DNA of 49,940 bases from a bacterium (lineage in GTDB: Bacteria > Patescibacteriota > Minisyncoccia > Phycocordibacterales > SBAW01): contig SBAW01000036.1 in assembly GCA_005239955.1 (NCBI GenBank), positions 1-49,940 of the forward strand. Reading direction: 5' to 3'. The translations under genes were made by a program, and so were the position numbers. Below the pieces are notes generated by a model. It was not told the DNA's origin and did no database searches. It saw only the letters and a list, made by a program, of their open reading frames with translations. Shown piece by piece: positions 28,587 through 38,313 of this stretch; the first letter of the stretch is position 1, and the number at the start of each line of letters is the position of its first letter.

Positions 28587-29579
28587 TTATTTGATCTCTT
28601 CGCGGAGGCGCTCTGCGAGCGCCGTGAGGCTTTCGTGCTCGCGAACATAGGCGCTTTGACGACGGGCCACTTCCTTACGCTCGGCGGGAGAAAGAGAAAG
28701 GGCCGTAGAAAGAGCGCGTGCCACGTCCCCGGAATCATTCTTCGAGCGAAACCTCTCCTCGACAAAATCGAAGGCTTTGCTCGACGTCACGATGGGCACG
28801 CCGCAGGCTGCCGCCTCAAGAACCACTTTATCGTAATTACCGGGGGCGGTGAGATTAATGAGCGCACCAGCCTTTTGATACACCGCGGGCAGCGCATCAT
28901 ACGGTAACGGACCGTGGAATACCACATCGTGACCTTGCGCTTTTTCGCGCAGATGCATTTCATGCTTTTTGTCGGAGAACGACCCCACAATATCAAGCGG
29001 GGCATCAATTGAAACTGCCGCCTCGACAATAATATCGACACGTTTTGCCGGAGCGACGCGCCCCACGTAGAGGGCGCGCGATGGCGCCGTACCATTTTCG
29101 TGCGGCAAAAAGAGTGATGTATCGATGCCCGCCGGCATACGAACCGCATTTCTAAATTGGCTCGTATAGGCGAGAGGGGACGTATGAAAAACGCGCTCTG
29201 CGAGGCGGCTTGCGAGCGATACCTTCCACCCTCCACGATCATGGTTGTACCAAAGATAGAAGGACTTTCCCCAGAGCCACCAGAATAGGAACCCGAGCAG
29301 AATGTATTCCGGGTTCATGTGGACCAGCACGCTGTCATAGTCGCGGCGCAAACGCGTGATAAGTGTAAAAAAGCGCAAGAGATAGGTCATTCTTCCCTTC
29401 CCTTCCTCCTTACCGAGCGAGTGGAGGATGACGTTCCCTGGCAGACTGTAATTACCGCGGCGAAGGCAAATGATCGTGATCTTCTCAAATCTCTTCGCGA
29501 ATTCGTTGGTCCACCGATGGAAGAATCCGAGGACCGGGTCGTCGCGGTCGACGGCTTGAGTCACGATGAGAAGTCTCAT
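28587..29579 (-). CDS. Glycosyltransferase family 4
   Basis: RALYVGRVAPAKRVDIIVEAA...VVLEAAACGVPIVTSSK. Confidence 0.83.
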   Translation of the reverse strand: MRLLIVTQAVDRDDPVLGFFHRWTNEFAKRFEKITIICLRRGNYSLPGNVILHSLGKEEGKGRMTYLLRFFTLITRLRRDYDSVLVHMNPEYILLGFLFWWLWGKSFYLWYNHDRGGWKVSLASRLAERVFHTSPLAYTSQFRNAVRMPAGIDTSLFLPHENGTAPSRALYVGRVAPAKRVDIIVEAAVSIDAPLDIVGSFSDKKHEMHLREKAQGHDVVFHGPLPYDALPAVYQKAGALINLTAPGNYDKVVLEAAACGVPIVTSSKAFDFVEERFRSKNDSGDVARALSTALSLSPAERKEVARRQSAYVREHESLTALAERLREEIK

Positions 29580-29588
29580 AGGCTACGG

Positions 29589-30446
29589 TTACTTTTTGAG
29601 ACGCGTGGCGCCATAGACGCCCTTAAGGAGGTCGCGATCCTTGTTGGTTGAAAGAAGAAGGTCGATGTTCTTGTCCTCGAGCGCACGCAAAAAGGCCCTG
29701 CCTTTTTTATCTTTTATGTACAGTCGGTCGTAGAGGCGCGCGAGAGAAGCAACGTCTTTAATGAAACAACCTCCACCAGCGCCGCGACCTTTTTTATGGA
29801 CGGGGTTCGCATAGCGGTTTGGAATAAGCGGGTCAGCCGCTATGGCCCTTGCGATAGGTTTCCAATCGACACCGAGGCGTCGTCCCAGATCGTAGATGAT
29901 ATTAAAGGCGATGATTTGAGTGTAGCCGCTAAAATTGTGAGCGTACTTGATGAGCTCCGCTTCTTCGCTGCTACAGGTAAGCGAGAAGTCCGCTTTCGGG
30001 AGAAGTGAGTGGATGAGCTTCGCGGCCGCAATGTGACGCGGTCTGCGCTCGGGCATCCCGACGATCGATGAAAAGGGGTGATCGGTATCGCGCTGCGCCG
30101 TTGCGACACTTAAGAATTCCGGTGAACAAAGAACCGTTATATGTCGAAACTTTTTCTGGAGGCGTCTGGTGATGCCCGGCTGAAGCGTCGATTTGATGAC
30201 GGCGATCTTTCCCCTTCCGACCTGTGAAAGTCCCTCCTCGACAATTCGCGCGTCGAAGCCACGCGGGGTGGTTGGTGTTGGAACGCAGACAAACACCACA
30301 TCGCAGTCCTTGATGCGTTCCTTGTTGACCCGGTACTTCGGTTCAAGCGAGTAGCGGACAACATCGAATTTCCGACGTTCGAAATTGTTGGCATAGCTCC
30401 CGCCCACATATCCCTGCCCAATAAAACCAATTTGTACCTTTTTCAT
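29589..30446 (-). CDS. Short nucleotide-sugar (UDP-glucose/GDP-mannose) dehydrogenase-like protein
   Basis: IGFIGQGYVGGSYANNF...VVFVCVPTPTTP...GRGAGGGCFIKDVASL (catalytic Cys retained); about 285 aa. Confidence 0.78.
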   Translation of the reverse strand: MKKVQIGFIGQGYVGGSYANNFERRKFDVVRYSLEPKYRVNKERIKDCDVVFVCVPTPTTPRGFDARIVEEGLSQVGRGKIAVIKSTLQPGITRRLQKKFRHITVLCSPEFLSVATAQRDTDHPFSSIVGMPERRPRHIAAAKLIHSLLPKADFSLTCSSEEAELIKYAHNFSGYTQIIAFNIIYDLGRRLGVDWKPIARAIAADPLIPNRYANPVHKKGRGAGGGCFIKDVASLARLYDRLYIKDKKGRAFLRALEDKNIDLLLSTNKDRDLLKGVYGATRLKK

Positions 30447-30466
30447 ATGCTTTGTAACGCCAATTC

Positions 30467-31012
30467 CTATGACAAGTTTCCTAGGAAAGCGTCTAATTCT
30501 TCCATCGATTCTACCGGTGTGCAATCAACGGTTGGCGCGGCACGCACGAGGACGCGACGCATCCACACCCGCATAACCTCTGGTACTTCGGCCGCAACTG
30601 AATCAAGTTGCATACCGTCGTCATCCACAAACACAATCGGCTGCGGGAGTGGTAGGAGTTTCTTAATCGCATGCCCCTTTAATTCTGACGTGTACACCAC
30701 CCTACTAAAGCGATCAACAATGCCCGTACTTTCTACCTTCGAACGCTGGAGATCTTCATTGCCCCACGTCAGGATCGCAAGATCCTGTGGATTTCGCTTT
30801 TCAAGAAACGCCATGACATCGGGATAAAGAAACTGCCGTAGTTCGCCTGGCTCAAACCGCAAATTGCCATTGAGGATATGAGAATTTGCGAGGGCAGCAA
30901 GCTCCAATTCTTCCCCTATGTGATCTTTGAGAGAGGGTAACTTCTTAAAACAGTAGTCGATAAAGGTATCTGTGTCGAAAATAGTGCGATCAAAATCAAG
31001 GAGGACGGTCAT
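30467..31012 (-). CDS. HAD-like hydrolase
   Basis: TVLLDFDRTIFDTDTFIDYCF...IVFVDDDGMQLDSV. Confidence 0.75.
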   Translation of the reverse strand: MTVLLDFDRTIFDTDTFIDYCFKKLPSLKDHIGEELELAALANSHILNGNLRFEPGELRQFLYPDVMAFLEKRNPQDLAILTWGNEDLQRSKVESTGIVDRFSRVVYTSELKGHAIKKLLPLPQPIVFVDDDGMQLDSVAAEVPEVMRVWMRRVLVRAAPTVDCTPVESMEELDAFLGNLS

Positions 31013-32001
31013 AGAAGTGCGGTGAGTGCCTTTGCGAGCTTGTCAGAGTCGTGACGAATGAGGCTTCGCTGAAGTACGTCACCTGAGGGTTTTTTAATCT
31101 CTTCAGGCGATAAAAAATTTTCCCGAATAACACCTCCCTTAAAGGTCCCGATATCATCAACAATCGGAAACTCATGCTGCTCTTTGTACCGCGCAATGAT
31201 GGAGTCAGGGAGTGACGCACTGTTGACGAGCACGTAGTCGGGCGCTCGCCCCACATATTTTTCAATCTCCCGGACGAAGTCCCCGGTTGTGAAGCCGTGC
31301 GTCTGGCCGAACTTGCTCATGAGGTTGGTTATGTAGATGAGCTTGCCTTGCGAAGCACGAATAGCCTGCGGCATGCCATCAACGACGATATTGGCAAGTG
31401 TCGAAGTGTAGAGATCTCCCGGCCCAAGGACAATGAGATCTGCTTCTTTGATGGCCCGCTCCGCCTCCTTCGTAGCCTTCGCCGACGGATCGATCCAGAG
31501 GCGTGTGATGCGCAGCTTTCCATCTCGCCCCGCAACTTCATCGATCGGATCTTCACCCGCAATAACGGTTCCATTCTCAAATTGTGCCATGAGCGTCACA
31601 TCTTTCGTGGTGACCGGAATGACTTTCCCTTTGATGCGCAACACCGATCCGGCAAACTCAATCGCCTTCTCCTCTGAGCCGAGGATGTCCGTCATGGCGA
31701 CAAGGAAAAGGTTGCCGAAATTGTGCCCTGAAAGTCCGTTTCCCCGATCAAATCGATACAAAAAAAGCCGCCGCAGGATGTCGTTGTCATCGGCGAGTGC
31801 CGCGAGCGCCATGCGAAAATCCCCGACGGGAAGATAGCCGAATTCGTCGCGGAGTCTTCCCGTTGAGCCGCCATCATCGGCAACGGTCACAATCGCGGTA
31901 AGCCGCACCCCATCTTTAACATATTTGCGAAGACCAGAAAGCACGGTGTAGGTTCCCGTGCCGCCTCCAATGACAGCGATGTTTTTTGTTCCATTATTCA
32001 T
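31009..32001 (-). CDS. yvcK: YvcK/CofD-like family protein (gluconeogenesis factor)
   Basis: IAVIGGGTGTYTVLSGLRKY...VTVADDGGSTGRLRDEFGYLPVGDFRMAL...VLGPGDLYTSTLANIVVDGM. Confidence 0.92.
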   Translation of the reverse strand: MNNGTKNIAVIGGGTGTYTVLSGLRKYVKDGVRLTAIVTVADDGGSTGRLRDEFGYLPVGDFRMALAALADDNDILRRLFLYRFDRGNGLSGHNFGNLFLVAMTDILGSEEKAIEFAGSVLRIKGKVIPVTTKDVTLMAQFENGTVIAGEDPIDEVAGRDGKLRITRLWIDPSAKATKEAERAIKEADLIVLGPGDLYTSTLANIVVDGMPQAIRASQGKLIYITNLMSKFGQTHGFTTGDFVREIEKYVGRAPDYVLVNSASLPDSIIARYKEQHEFPIVDDIGTFKGGVIRENFLSPEEIKKPSGDVLQRSLIRHDSDKLAKALTALL

Positions 32002-33106
32002 GGTGATGTGGAGTGCATAGAGCCCACGTATCTTTAAGCGCCCGGAGGTATTCGTCAAGTGTCCACGGATGAATCGCTCGCGCGCACTCTTGTAGTTGTT
32101 TTGCCTTATGTCCCCTGTCTGCCGTTTTCTGTCGGAGCGACGCAATAAGACCCTCTGCGATCCCTCCTGTGTTTCCGATAGGTACTACCTCGATGAGATC
32201 GCGCGGGAGGCCGTGCCCGATTATACCAACATCAGTTGAAACAATGGGGCACAAGGCGCGTGCCGCCTCAAGAAGAACAAGTCCATATCCTTCCGAGGGG
32301 GCGGTATGAAGAAGGAGTGCGGCGTGACTCATAAGTGCCGCCGTGTCGGCGCGCCAACCAAGAAATGTCACGTGTTTTTCAATGTTCAGTGTGCGGGCAA
32401 GGGCTTCCAGGCGGCCGCGCTCGCGGCCGTCGCCAGCGATCACCAGTTTGAATTCGGGAAATTGATGCGCCATGCGCGCGAAACCTTTGATTGCCATATC
32501 GACCCCCTTCTCCTTTTCAAGACGAGATACAACCAAGATAAAGGGAGAAGGGGGTATGGAATCGACGGAACCCTTGTCATGCTCGCGCGCATAAACCGGG
32601 AGAACGACGACAGGGTGAACCTTCGGAAAGCGAGACATGACTGAATGTTTTATTCTATCGGATACAACTCGGACGCAGTCAGCTCGTGGAATGATGAAGC
32701 GCGCAAGAAGCACACGGACAAGGTTGAGAAGCGAGTGGGGTCGAAAGTGTGGGCTGAAGATGTCAGCATGAATTTGTACCTGAAACGCGATCGGCAAACG
32801 TCTTTTGAGCATGAGCCCCACAAGACCAGACTCGAAGGGGTCCTGTGTCGTTACCAAATCCGCCCCTCTTCCCTCCCTCTGACCGATCCGCACGGCATCA
32901 GTGATATAGAAGAACCGAGAACGAGAGTTGGTCGGCACTACCCGCACGTGGGTCCCGATTTGTCGCGCCTGAAGCCCAAGCTCTCGCTTCGCAAAGACGA
33001 TAATGAGATGGGAATCGAGGAGCTGTGATTGCTCGAGCGTCCGGCGCACCACATCGCTTTCCTTGTCAAACAGCCGGCGATCCGATCCGATGGTGATGAG
33101 CCTCAT
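31994..33106 (-). CDS. Glycosyltransferase family 4
   Basis: FILVVSRLEKEKGVDMAIKGFARM...HTAPSEGYGLVLLEAARALCPIVSTDVG. Confidence 0.87.
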   Translation of the reverse strand: MRLITIGSDRRLFDKESDVVRRTLEQSQLLDSHLIIVFAKRELGLQARQIGTHVRVVPTNSRSRFFYITDAVRIGQREGRGADLVTTQDPFESGLVGLMLKRRLPIAFQVQIHADIFSPHFRPHSLLNLVRVLLARFIIPRADCVRVVSDRIKHSVMSRFPKVHPVVVLPVYAREHDKGSVDSIPPSPFILVVSRLEKEKGVDMAIKGFARMAHQFPEFKLVIAGDGRERGRLEALARTLNIEKHVTFLGWRADTAALMSHAALLLHTAPSEGYGLVLLEAARALCPIVSTDVGIIGHGLPRDLIEVVPIGNTGGIAEGLIASLRQKTADRGHKAKQLQECARAIHPWTLDEYLRALKDTWALCTPHHHE

Positions 33107-34107
33107 AGTGCCAAAGCGATTCCCTCTAAGTCACTAACGACATCCCCCCACAAGCGCACGTAGGAGAACGCTCTCACACGCTCGCGTGCCGCCGTATAGG
33201 TTTTTTCATCAAGGAGTTCCTCGATGGCCCGTGCGAGTGCCTTTTCGTCGCGGGTGTCAATAAACGCTCCGATAGCGCTAAGTCTCAGGAGGGCGCCGGT
33301 GTCTCTCGTCGCAATGAATGGTTTCCCCGCACGAACGGCATCAGCGAGGGTGTTGGGGTTTACTTCGGAATGGGACGCAACGATGAGTGCGTATGATAGA
33401 GCGACACGGGCACGATGTTCTTCCGGCGGGAGTGCTTTGGTATCGAGTGAAATATCCGGATATTGTTTCTCTATCTCCTTGAAAACTCGCTTCAGGCGTT
33501 GGAGGTTCTTCAGCCGAATAGGTCGGCCGGCAGCAACAAATACCCTGGAACGCGGAAGTTTCTCGGCATCACGCTCCGGAAATACGTTTTCAAGGACATG
33601 GGCTCGCGCCGCATTAAAGCGGTATGCCACGTGCCAAATGTCGCGCTGCCACGCCGTTGTAAAGAGCACCGCATCGGCATACGTAAGGAGGCGTTTTGTT
33701 AATCGGCGAATAAGTCGTTCCTTCAAAGAAAGTGGCCGCGGTGCCAGGTAAAACTCCGACAAGAGGATTTCCTTTCCCGTTCGCTCGACGTAGGACTCCC
33801 ACAGGTAATCGCCGCCGATGCGCACCATAAACTTCTTCCGGAAAAGTCGCGCGAGGAGAAGTGCCGGGAATCCAACACTCCATGTGTCGAGCGCCAAGAC
33901 AATATCCGATCGCATCAGTGCTGGCAGAAGCCGAAGAGCGTATACGAGATGGCGAAGACCGGGCGGAAGAGCTCGCTCAAGCGCTCCATAGGCGACAACG
34001 CGGATAACATGCCCGCGGCGTTTAAGCTCTGCGGCAATCCCTTCGGCGTATTGGGCCGGCCCTGCGACCGCAGGCGGGAGCGACGGTGTTGCGATGAACC
34101 AGTTCAT
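33103..34107 (-). CDS. Glycosyltransferase family 4
   Basis: MNWFIATPSLPPAVAGPAQYAEGIAAELKRRGH; start moved to avoid overlap. Confidence 0.78.
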   Translation of the reverse strand: MNWFIATPSLPPAVAGPAQYAEGIAAELKRRGHVIRVVAYGALERALPPGLRHLVYALRLLPALMRSDIVLALDTWSVGFPALLLARLFRKKFMVRIGGDYLWESYVERTGKEILLSEFYLAPRPLSLKERLIRRLTKRLLTYADAVLFTTAWQRDIWHVAYRFNAARAHVLENVFPERDAEKLPRSRVFVAAGRPIRLKNLQRLKRVFKEIEKQYPDISLDTKALPPEEHRARVALSYALIVASHSEVNPNTLADAVRAGKPFIATRDTGALLRLSAIGAFIDTRDEKALARAIEELLDEKTYTAARERVRAFSYVRLWGDVVSDLEGIALAL

Positions 34108-35315
34108 GAGGAAGACAAAAGGGTGGCAAAAACTTTTTGTCGCATGTCGCGGGCGATAATGTCCCAATCGTATTTTTCAATCACCATCGCTTTGGCGGTC
34201 GCTACAACTGCACGAACTTTTTCCGGGCGAGCCATAATCTCTGTAATGGCTCCCACAATCTGTTCGGGAGCATTTTTGTCGACCGCGAAACCGGTAATTG
34301 GCTGTCCCGGGTTTCGTTTTTCATCAAAGAGAAAATCAGCGATGCCTCCTTCCTGTGTCGCAATAACCGGAAGTCCGGCGGCCATGGCTTCGACAAATGA
34401 CGCACCCATTCCCTCCGAGCGACTGGGGCGAATGAATATGTCGCAAGCCTGCAGGTAGGCGGGCATATCGGTATGGCTTACTTGTCCTACGAAAGTGACG
34501 CGTGATTCAACGTCGTGCTTTTTTGCCAGTGCGCGAAGCATTTCCTCATCGGGACCAACGCCAAGAATAATGAACCGCACCTGTGCGGGCAGATCGGGAA
34601 GGGCGCGAATGACATCGTCAAGAGCATTCTTCCGAACGAGCCTCGACGTCGTGATGAGGAACACGTCACCCATCCGTTTCCCGAGGACATCCTTGATAGA
34701 GTCGATCACGCGCGTCGGATACTCCTTGGAGAAGTGCGCCACATTGACGGCGTTCGGGACGAGCACAACGGGTCCACGGAACCCTCGACGCCGCGCCCAT
34801 TTGCTCAAGAAGGTGGAAATGACCGACACGATCTTTGCCCGCGTGAAGGCGCGAGAAAACAAGGGCCACAGCGGACGCATCTTTCTTTCAATGTATTCCG
34901 GCGGATCTCCTTCCTGGAGCTCAAGGATGAGTGGGACCGTGGGTACTAAGAGTGAAAAAAGGGCCGCAGGGGCGCCGCATGAGTGCGCCATCATGGCCCA
35001 GCTTGCGTCGTAGTGGTAACGCCGATGGAGAAAAAATGCTCTAATCCCTGCGGCGATTTGAAAATACATTTTATTGAGATGGAGTGGAAAGCGCCGCAGC
35101 TCTGCCATGGAAGGGTTGTTGCGCGAGAAACCAATTCGATGGACGAGTACATTGCCAACGCGCTCCACTTTGGGAAGCGTTGAGTCAAAACGCAGACAAA
35201 TCATATGAAATTCGATGTCGCTCATGCGATCCGTTTTTTCCTTTATAGCAACCTCCGCTCCCCCGACGTGCTTGGGGAAATAGGCGAGCGAAAAGATAAG
35301 TACTTTCTTTTTCAT
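34104..35315 (-). CDS. Glycosyltransferase family 4
   Basis: KVLIFSLAYFPKHVGGAEVAIKEKTD...IFIRPSRSEGMGASFVEAMAAGLPVIATQEGG. Confidence 0.87.
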   Translation of the reverse strand: MKKKVLIFSLAYFPKHVGGAEVAIKEKTDRMSDIEFHMICLRFDSTLPKVERVGNVLVHRIGFSRNNPSMAELRRFPLHLNKMYFQIAAGIRAFFLHRRYHYDASWAMMAHSCGAPAALFSLLVPTVPLILELQEGDPPEYIERKMRPLWPLFSRAFTRAKIVSVISTFLSKWARRRGFRGPVVLVPNAVNVAHFSKEYPTRVIDSIKDVLGKRMGDVFLITTSRLVRKNALDDVIRALPDLPAQVRFIILGVGPDEEMLRALAKKHDVESRVTFVGQVSHTDMPAYLQACDIFIRPSRSEGMGASFVEAMAAGLPVIATQEGGIADFLFDEKRNPGQPITGFAVDKNAPEQIVGAITEIMARPEKVRAVVATAKAMVIEKYDWDIIARDMRQKVFATLLSSS

Positions 35316-36760
35316 ACCATTGATCGAGCGACGATATCGGCGTAGGCAAAACGAAGCGCGTTACCAAACGCGTCGCCGTCGCCGAGACTCCCGCGTGGGA
35401 GCGCTCTTTTAGAAACCGCGCGCGCCTCCTTTTCTTGCAGAATAGATGAGCCATAAACTTGGTCAGCGCGACCTAAAAGCACGGCGAGTGCTGTTTTTCG
35501 TATGACCCCTAATTCGGCAAGCCGTTGGTCAGCAAGAGTAATGAGAAGCGAGAGAGGCGAAAAGAGATGCGTGAAGAGCGCGGCAAGTGCGCCATAGCTT
35601 GCCATAATACTCCAGAGAAAGAGGTAGCGATGTTTCCGCACAAGGCGTGCGCCGACCACCGCCCCGAAAAACGGCAGGAGAAATTTGTCAACGCGAGCGC
35701 CAATCCCTACGCGATGGAGCGTCATATTAGGGACCGGGGCTTTCGTGGCTGCGCCGGGCACAAAACGGGTGGTGACCACGTCAAAGTGAACACCGGGGAG
35801 CTCCCGCGCAAGAGCAACCAGTGCGTCCTCTGCAAGACCGGAAACGGGAGCAAAGGTGGTCGAGAACACGAGGACTCGCTTTTCTCGCGGCGCGGCGCGC
35901 TTGGTTGTCGCAATAAATGCTTGCACATAATCGGCCAGTGATCGATGGGGTTGCCAACCAAGGGCCTGTGTTTTGCTGCTGTTGAGCGTCGACGTCGTGC
36001 GGTTACCGCGACGCTCAGGAAAAAACACGATGGTGTCGTCGGAAAATTCGAAGAGTTGCGCCAGATTCAAAATCGAGTGCGCTTTGTCATTCCCCACTCC
36101 ATATTCATCTCCCTGTCCTCCTTCGCCCACACGAACTAACGCATCCACAATATCTGCTACATGGGTAAAATTGCGCTCTTGGGTCCCTGGGCGCACGATG
36201 GCGCACGGTGCGCCCGAAGCGTACATACGTCTGAATTGCTCGACGACAGTGCCATAGACTCCCGCACGCTCGCGCGCTCCGAACACGTTGTAAAAGTAGA
36301 CAATGGAGTATGGCAGATTCTCGTTCTCACCAACACGCTTCACGAGTTCGGAATTCTCGGCCTTCGTGCGCGCATAGGGCGAGGTATGACGTGCAGCCCC
36401 CCCGTCACCAAACTTGGTCGATGAGCCGGCATACACGAGTTTACATTTGTGCATGCGCCAGAATTCAATGACCGCGGCCGTGCCGCGCGTGTTGAGATCT
36501 TCTACAATGTCGGGTTCGAGCACGCTTTGCTCAACGCGCGCATATTCACCGAGGTGATAGAGGAGATCCGGGCGTTCAGGAATACGCGCCGCAATATGTT
36601 TGGTGTGGCCTTCGCGATACTCCACCCCCTCGATGTGGTTGTCGCGTGAGCCGGTGAAATAGTTATCAAGCGAAATAACCCGGTGACCCTGTGCCACCAG
36701 CCGCTCACATAAATGAGACCCGATAAATCCGGCACCACCAGTGACCAGTATAGTTTTCAT
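35312..36760 (-). CDS. Fusion: NAD-dependent epimerase/dehydratase plus N-terminal half of a GT4-like glycosyltransferase
   Basis: MKTILVTGGAGFIGSHLCERLVAQGH... then REKRVLVFSTTFAPVSGLAEDALVALAREL with no GT-B C-terminal domain. Confidence 0.75.
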   Translation of the reverse strand: MKTILVTGGAGFIGSHLCERLVAQGHRVISLDNYFTGSRDNHIEGVEYREGHTKHIAARIPERPDLLYHLGEYARVEQSVLEPDIVEDLNTRGTAAVIEFWRMHKCKLVYAGSSTKFGDGGAARHTSPYARTKAENSELVKRVGENENLPYSIVYFYNVFGARERAGVYGTVVEQFRRMYASGAPCAIVRPGTQERNFTHVADIVDALVRVGEGGQGDEYGVGNDKAHSILNLAQLFEFSDDTIVFFPERRGNRTTSTLNSSKTQALGWQPHRSLADYVQAFIATTKRAAPREKRVLVFSTTFAPVSGLAEDALVALARELPGVHFDVVTTRFVPGAATKAPVPNMTLHRVGIGARVDKFLLPFFGAVVGARLVRKHRYLFLWSIMASYGALAALFTHLFSPLSLLITLADQRLAELGVIRKTALAVLLGRADQVYGSSILQEKEARAVSKRALPRGSLGDGDAFGNALRFAYADIVARSMV

Positions 36761-36864
36761 ACATACTGCGAGCCAACCTGTCCCGTAGCCAACGCGAAGC
36801 GTCGTGGTACTGGGATGAAGCCCGCGCCTCCCGTTATGAGGATTGTTTTCTTTGACTCTTCCAT
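36757..36864 (-). pseudogene. Truncated remnant of an epimerase N-terminus
   Basis: 36-codon ORF MEESKKTILITGGAGFIPVPRRFALATGQVGSQYV* overlapping the next ATG. Confidence 0.6.
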
Positions 36865-36876
36865 TGATCTTCTCCG

Positions 36877-38313
36877 TTAATCTGTTTCTTCTATGATTTC
36901 GATCCGCTCCTGCGTTTGACCTTTGCGCACCAAAAGTGTGGCGCTGACACCTGCCAGAATAATGCCAATAAGTGCGAGAACCAACCAGAGCGTGCGATCT
37001 TCCTTCTCGTTTCCACCTCCCGTCGAAAGGATGACGGCAGCAGCATTTGCTTCTTCGAGCACGGGACCCTCCCCAACTGCTTCTGGCTCCTCTGTTGTTT
37101 CGAGGCGTGGCGGCACCGACACTTTTTGCTCTTCTCCCCGGAGAGATGCTGCTTCAGCTTTACTGAGGGGAGTGGGTGCAGGTGGAGGAAGGGACGGCGG
37201 AGGAGGCGGCTCTGCGAGTATGCCGTTTGGGTAAAAGAGGAGCGGCACACTGCTCATATCAAGGAGTCGCGTTGTTCCAACGGCGAATCGAACACCTGCC
37301 TCAGGAAGAAGAACTGTATCGGGGGGAATTGTAAAGGAGGTAGGGCCTCGCTTTATGATCCACCCCCCAATAGCAACCTCTCGCGCCTCGTTATTTAACA
37401 ACACAATAGAGCCATCAGTTTCAGGCATAATCTTGATGTTCGCCGATTTCGCGTCTACGATAAGCCGGCCCGTAGCGGTGCCATCAAATCCTGAAGCAGC
37501 AACGTAGATGAGGTAGCGCCCCGGATATGTGTACGCGTAGAGTATCGATCTTCCTTCCCGTGTATCGCCATTCCCAAAACTCCACACATAGCGTGCACCT
37601 TCCATTGCTTTGCCGGAAGGACTATAGAGTTGTGCCTCAAAAACACTGTCCGCGCCTACTGTCGGAACCGAGAGACCTTTCACTATGACCGTATGTTTTG
37701 TTGGTTCTCCTGCCAGCGCTTCAACCGTCGAAGGGGTTGGCGAGGGTGTGGGTGTAGGAGTTGGTGATGGAGAAGGCGACGGCGTGGGCGTTGGAGTTGG
37801 TGACGGAGATGGCGAGGGTGATCCCAATGGATGAGAACCGGGAGTTGGCGATCCCCCCACAAAGGTAGTACCGGAGCGAGAAAGAGACGTACCATCCCCT
37901 GCCCCGCCCATGGTGCTATCGTAGGTTGCTGAATCTTCATCGGTTAAATCAGCACGCCGTATGACGAGTGTCTCGCCGGTATTACTTAACGAAAACGAAC
38001 TGTCAAAAAGAATGCCGGTAAATGTCGGCCAATCAATAAGAAATTTTACCGTATCATCGGCAATAACGGCGCTCTCTCCAGCAGGCAACGTCACGACCCC
38101 TTGCGTAAGGGTGAGCGTGTGGTTGGTGGTCGCTTCGTAGAGTTTGTAGTCGGTGAGGTCGACGGCACTTGTGCCATCGTTGGTGATCTCAACCCACTCC
38201 CGGCCCGAGTCCGCGCCATCGAGGTCGTACATGACCTCGGAGAGGATAATGGAAGCCTCTACCGAAGACGGTAGAAAGAGAAAAGGGAGTAATAGAAAGC
38301 TACGAGCTGTCAT
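36877..38313 (-). CDS. Surface-anchored lamin-tail-domain/PKD-domain protein with Pro/Ser/Thr linker and C-terminal TM segment
   Basis: SIILSEVMYDLDGADSGREWVEITNDGTSAVDLTDYKLY; SPSPTPTPTPSP linker; YVWSFGNGDTREGRSILYAYTYPGRYLIYV; C-term LWLVLALIGIILAGVSATLLV. Confidence 0.85.
   Translation of the reverse strand: MTARSFLLLPFLFLPSSVEASIILSEVMYDLDGADSGREWVEITNDGTSAVDLTDYKLYEATTNHTLTLTQGVVTLPAGESAVIADDTVKFLIDWPTFTGILFDSSFSLSNTGETLVIRRADLTDEDSATYDSTMGGAGDGTSLSRSGTTFVGGSPTPGSHPLGSPSPSPSPTPTPTPSPSPSPTPTPTPSPTPSTVEALAGEPTKHTVIVKGLSVPTVGADSVFEAQLYSPSGKAMEGARYVWSFGNGDTREGRSILYAYTYPGRYLIYVAASGFDGTATGRLIVDAKSANIKIMPETDGSIVLLNNEAREVAIGGWIIKRGPTSFTIPPDTVLLPEAGVRFAVGTTRLLDMSSVPLLFYPNGILAEPPPPPSLPPPAPTPLSKAEAASLRGEEQKVSVPPRLETTEEPEAVGEGPVLEEANAAAVILSTGGGNEKEDRTLWLVLALIGIILAGVSATLLVRKGQTQERIEIIEETD

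Noticed and set aside
37735-37825. GGTGTGGGTGTAGGAGTTGG-type repeats, CRISPR-like at first glance
   Set aside because: They encode the SPSPTPTP linker of the LTD protein; no spacer structure.
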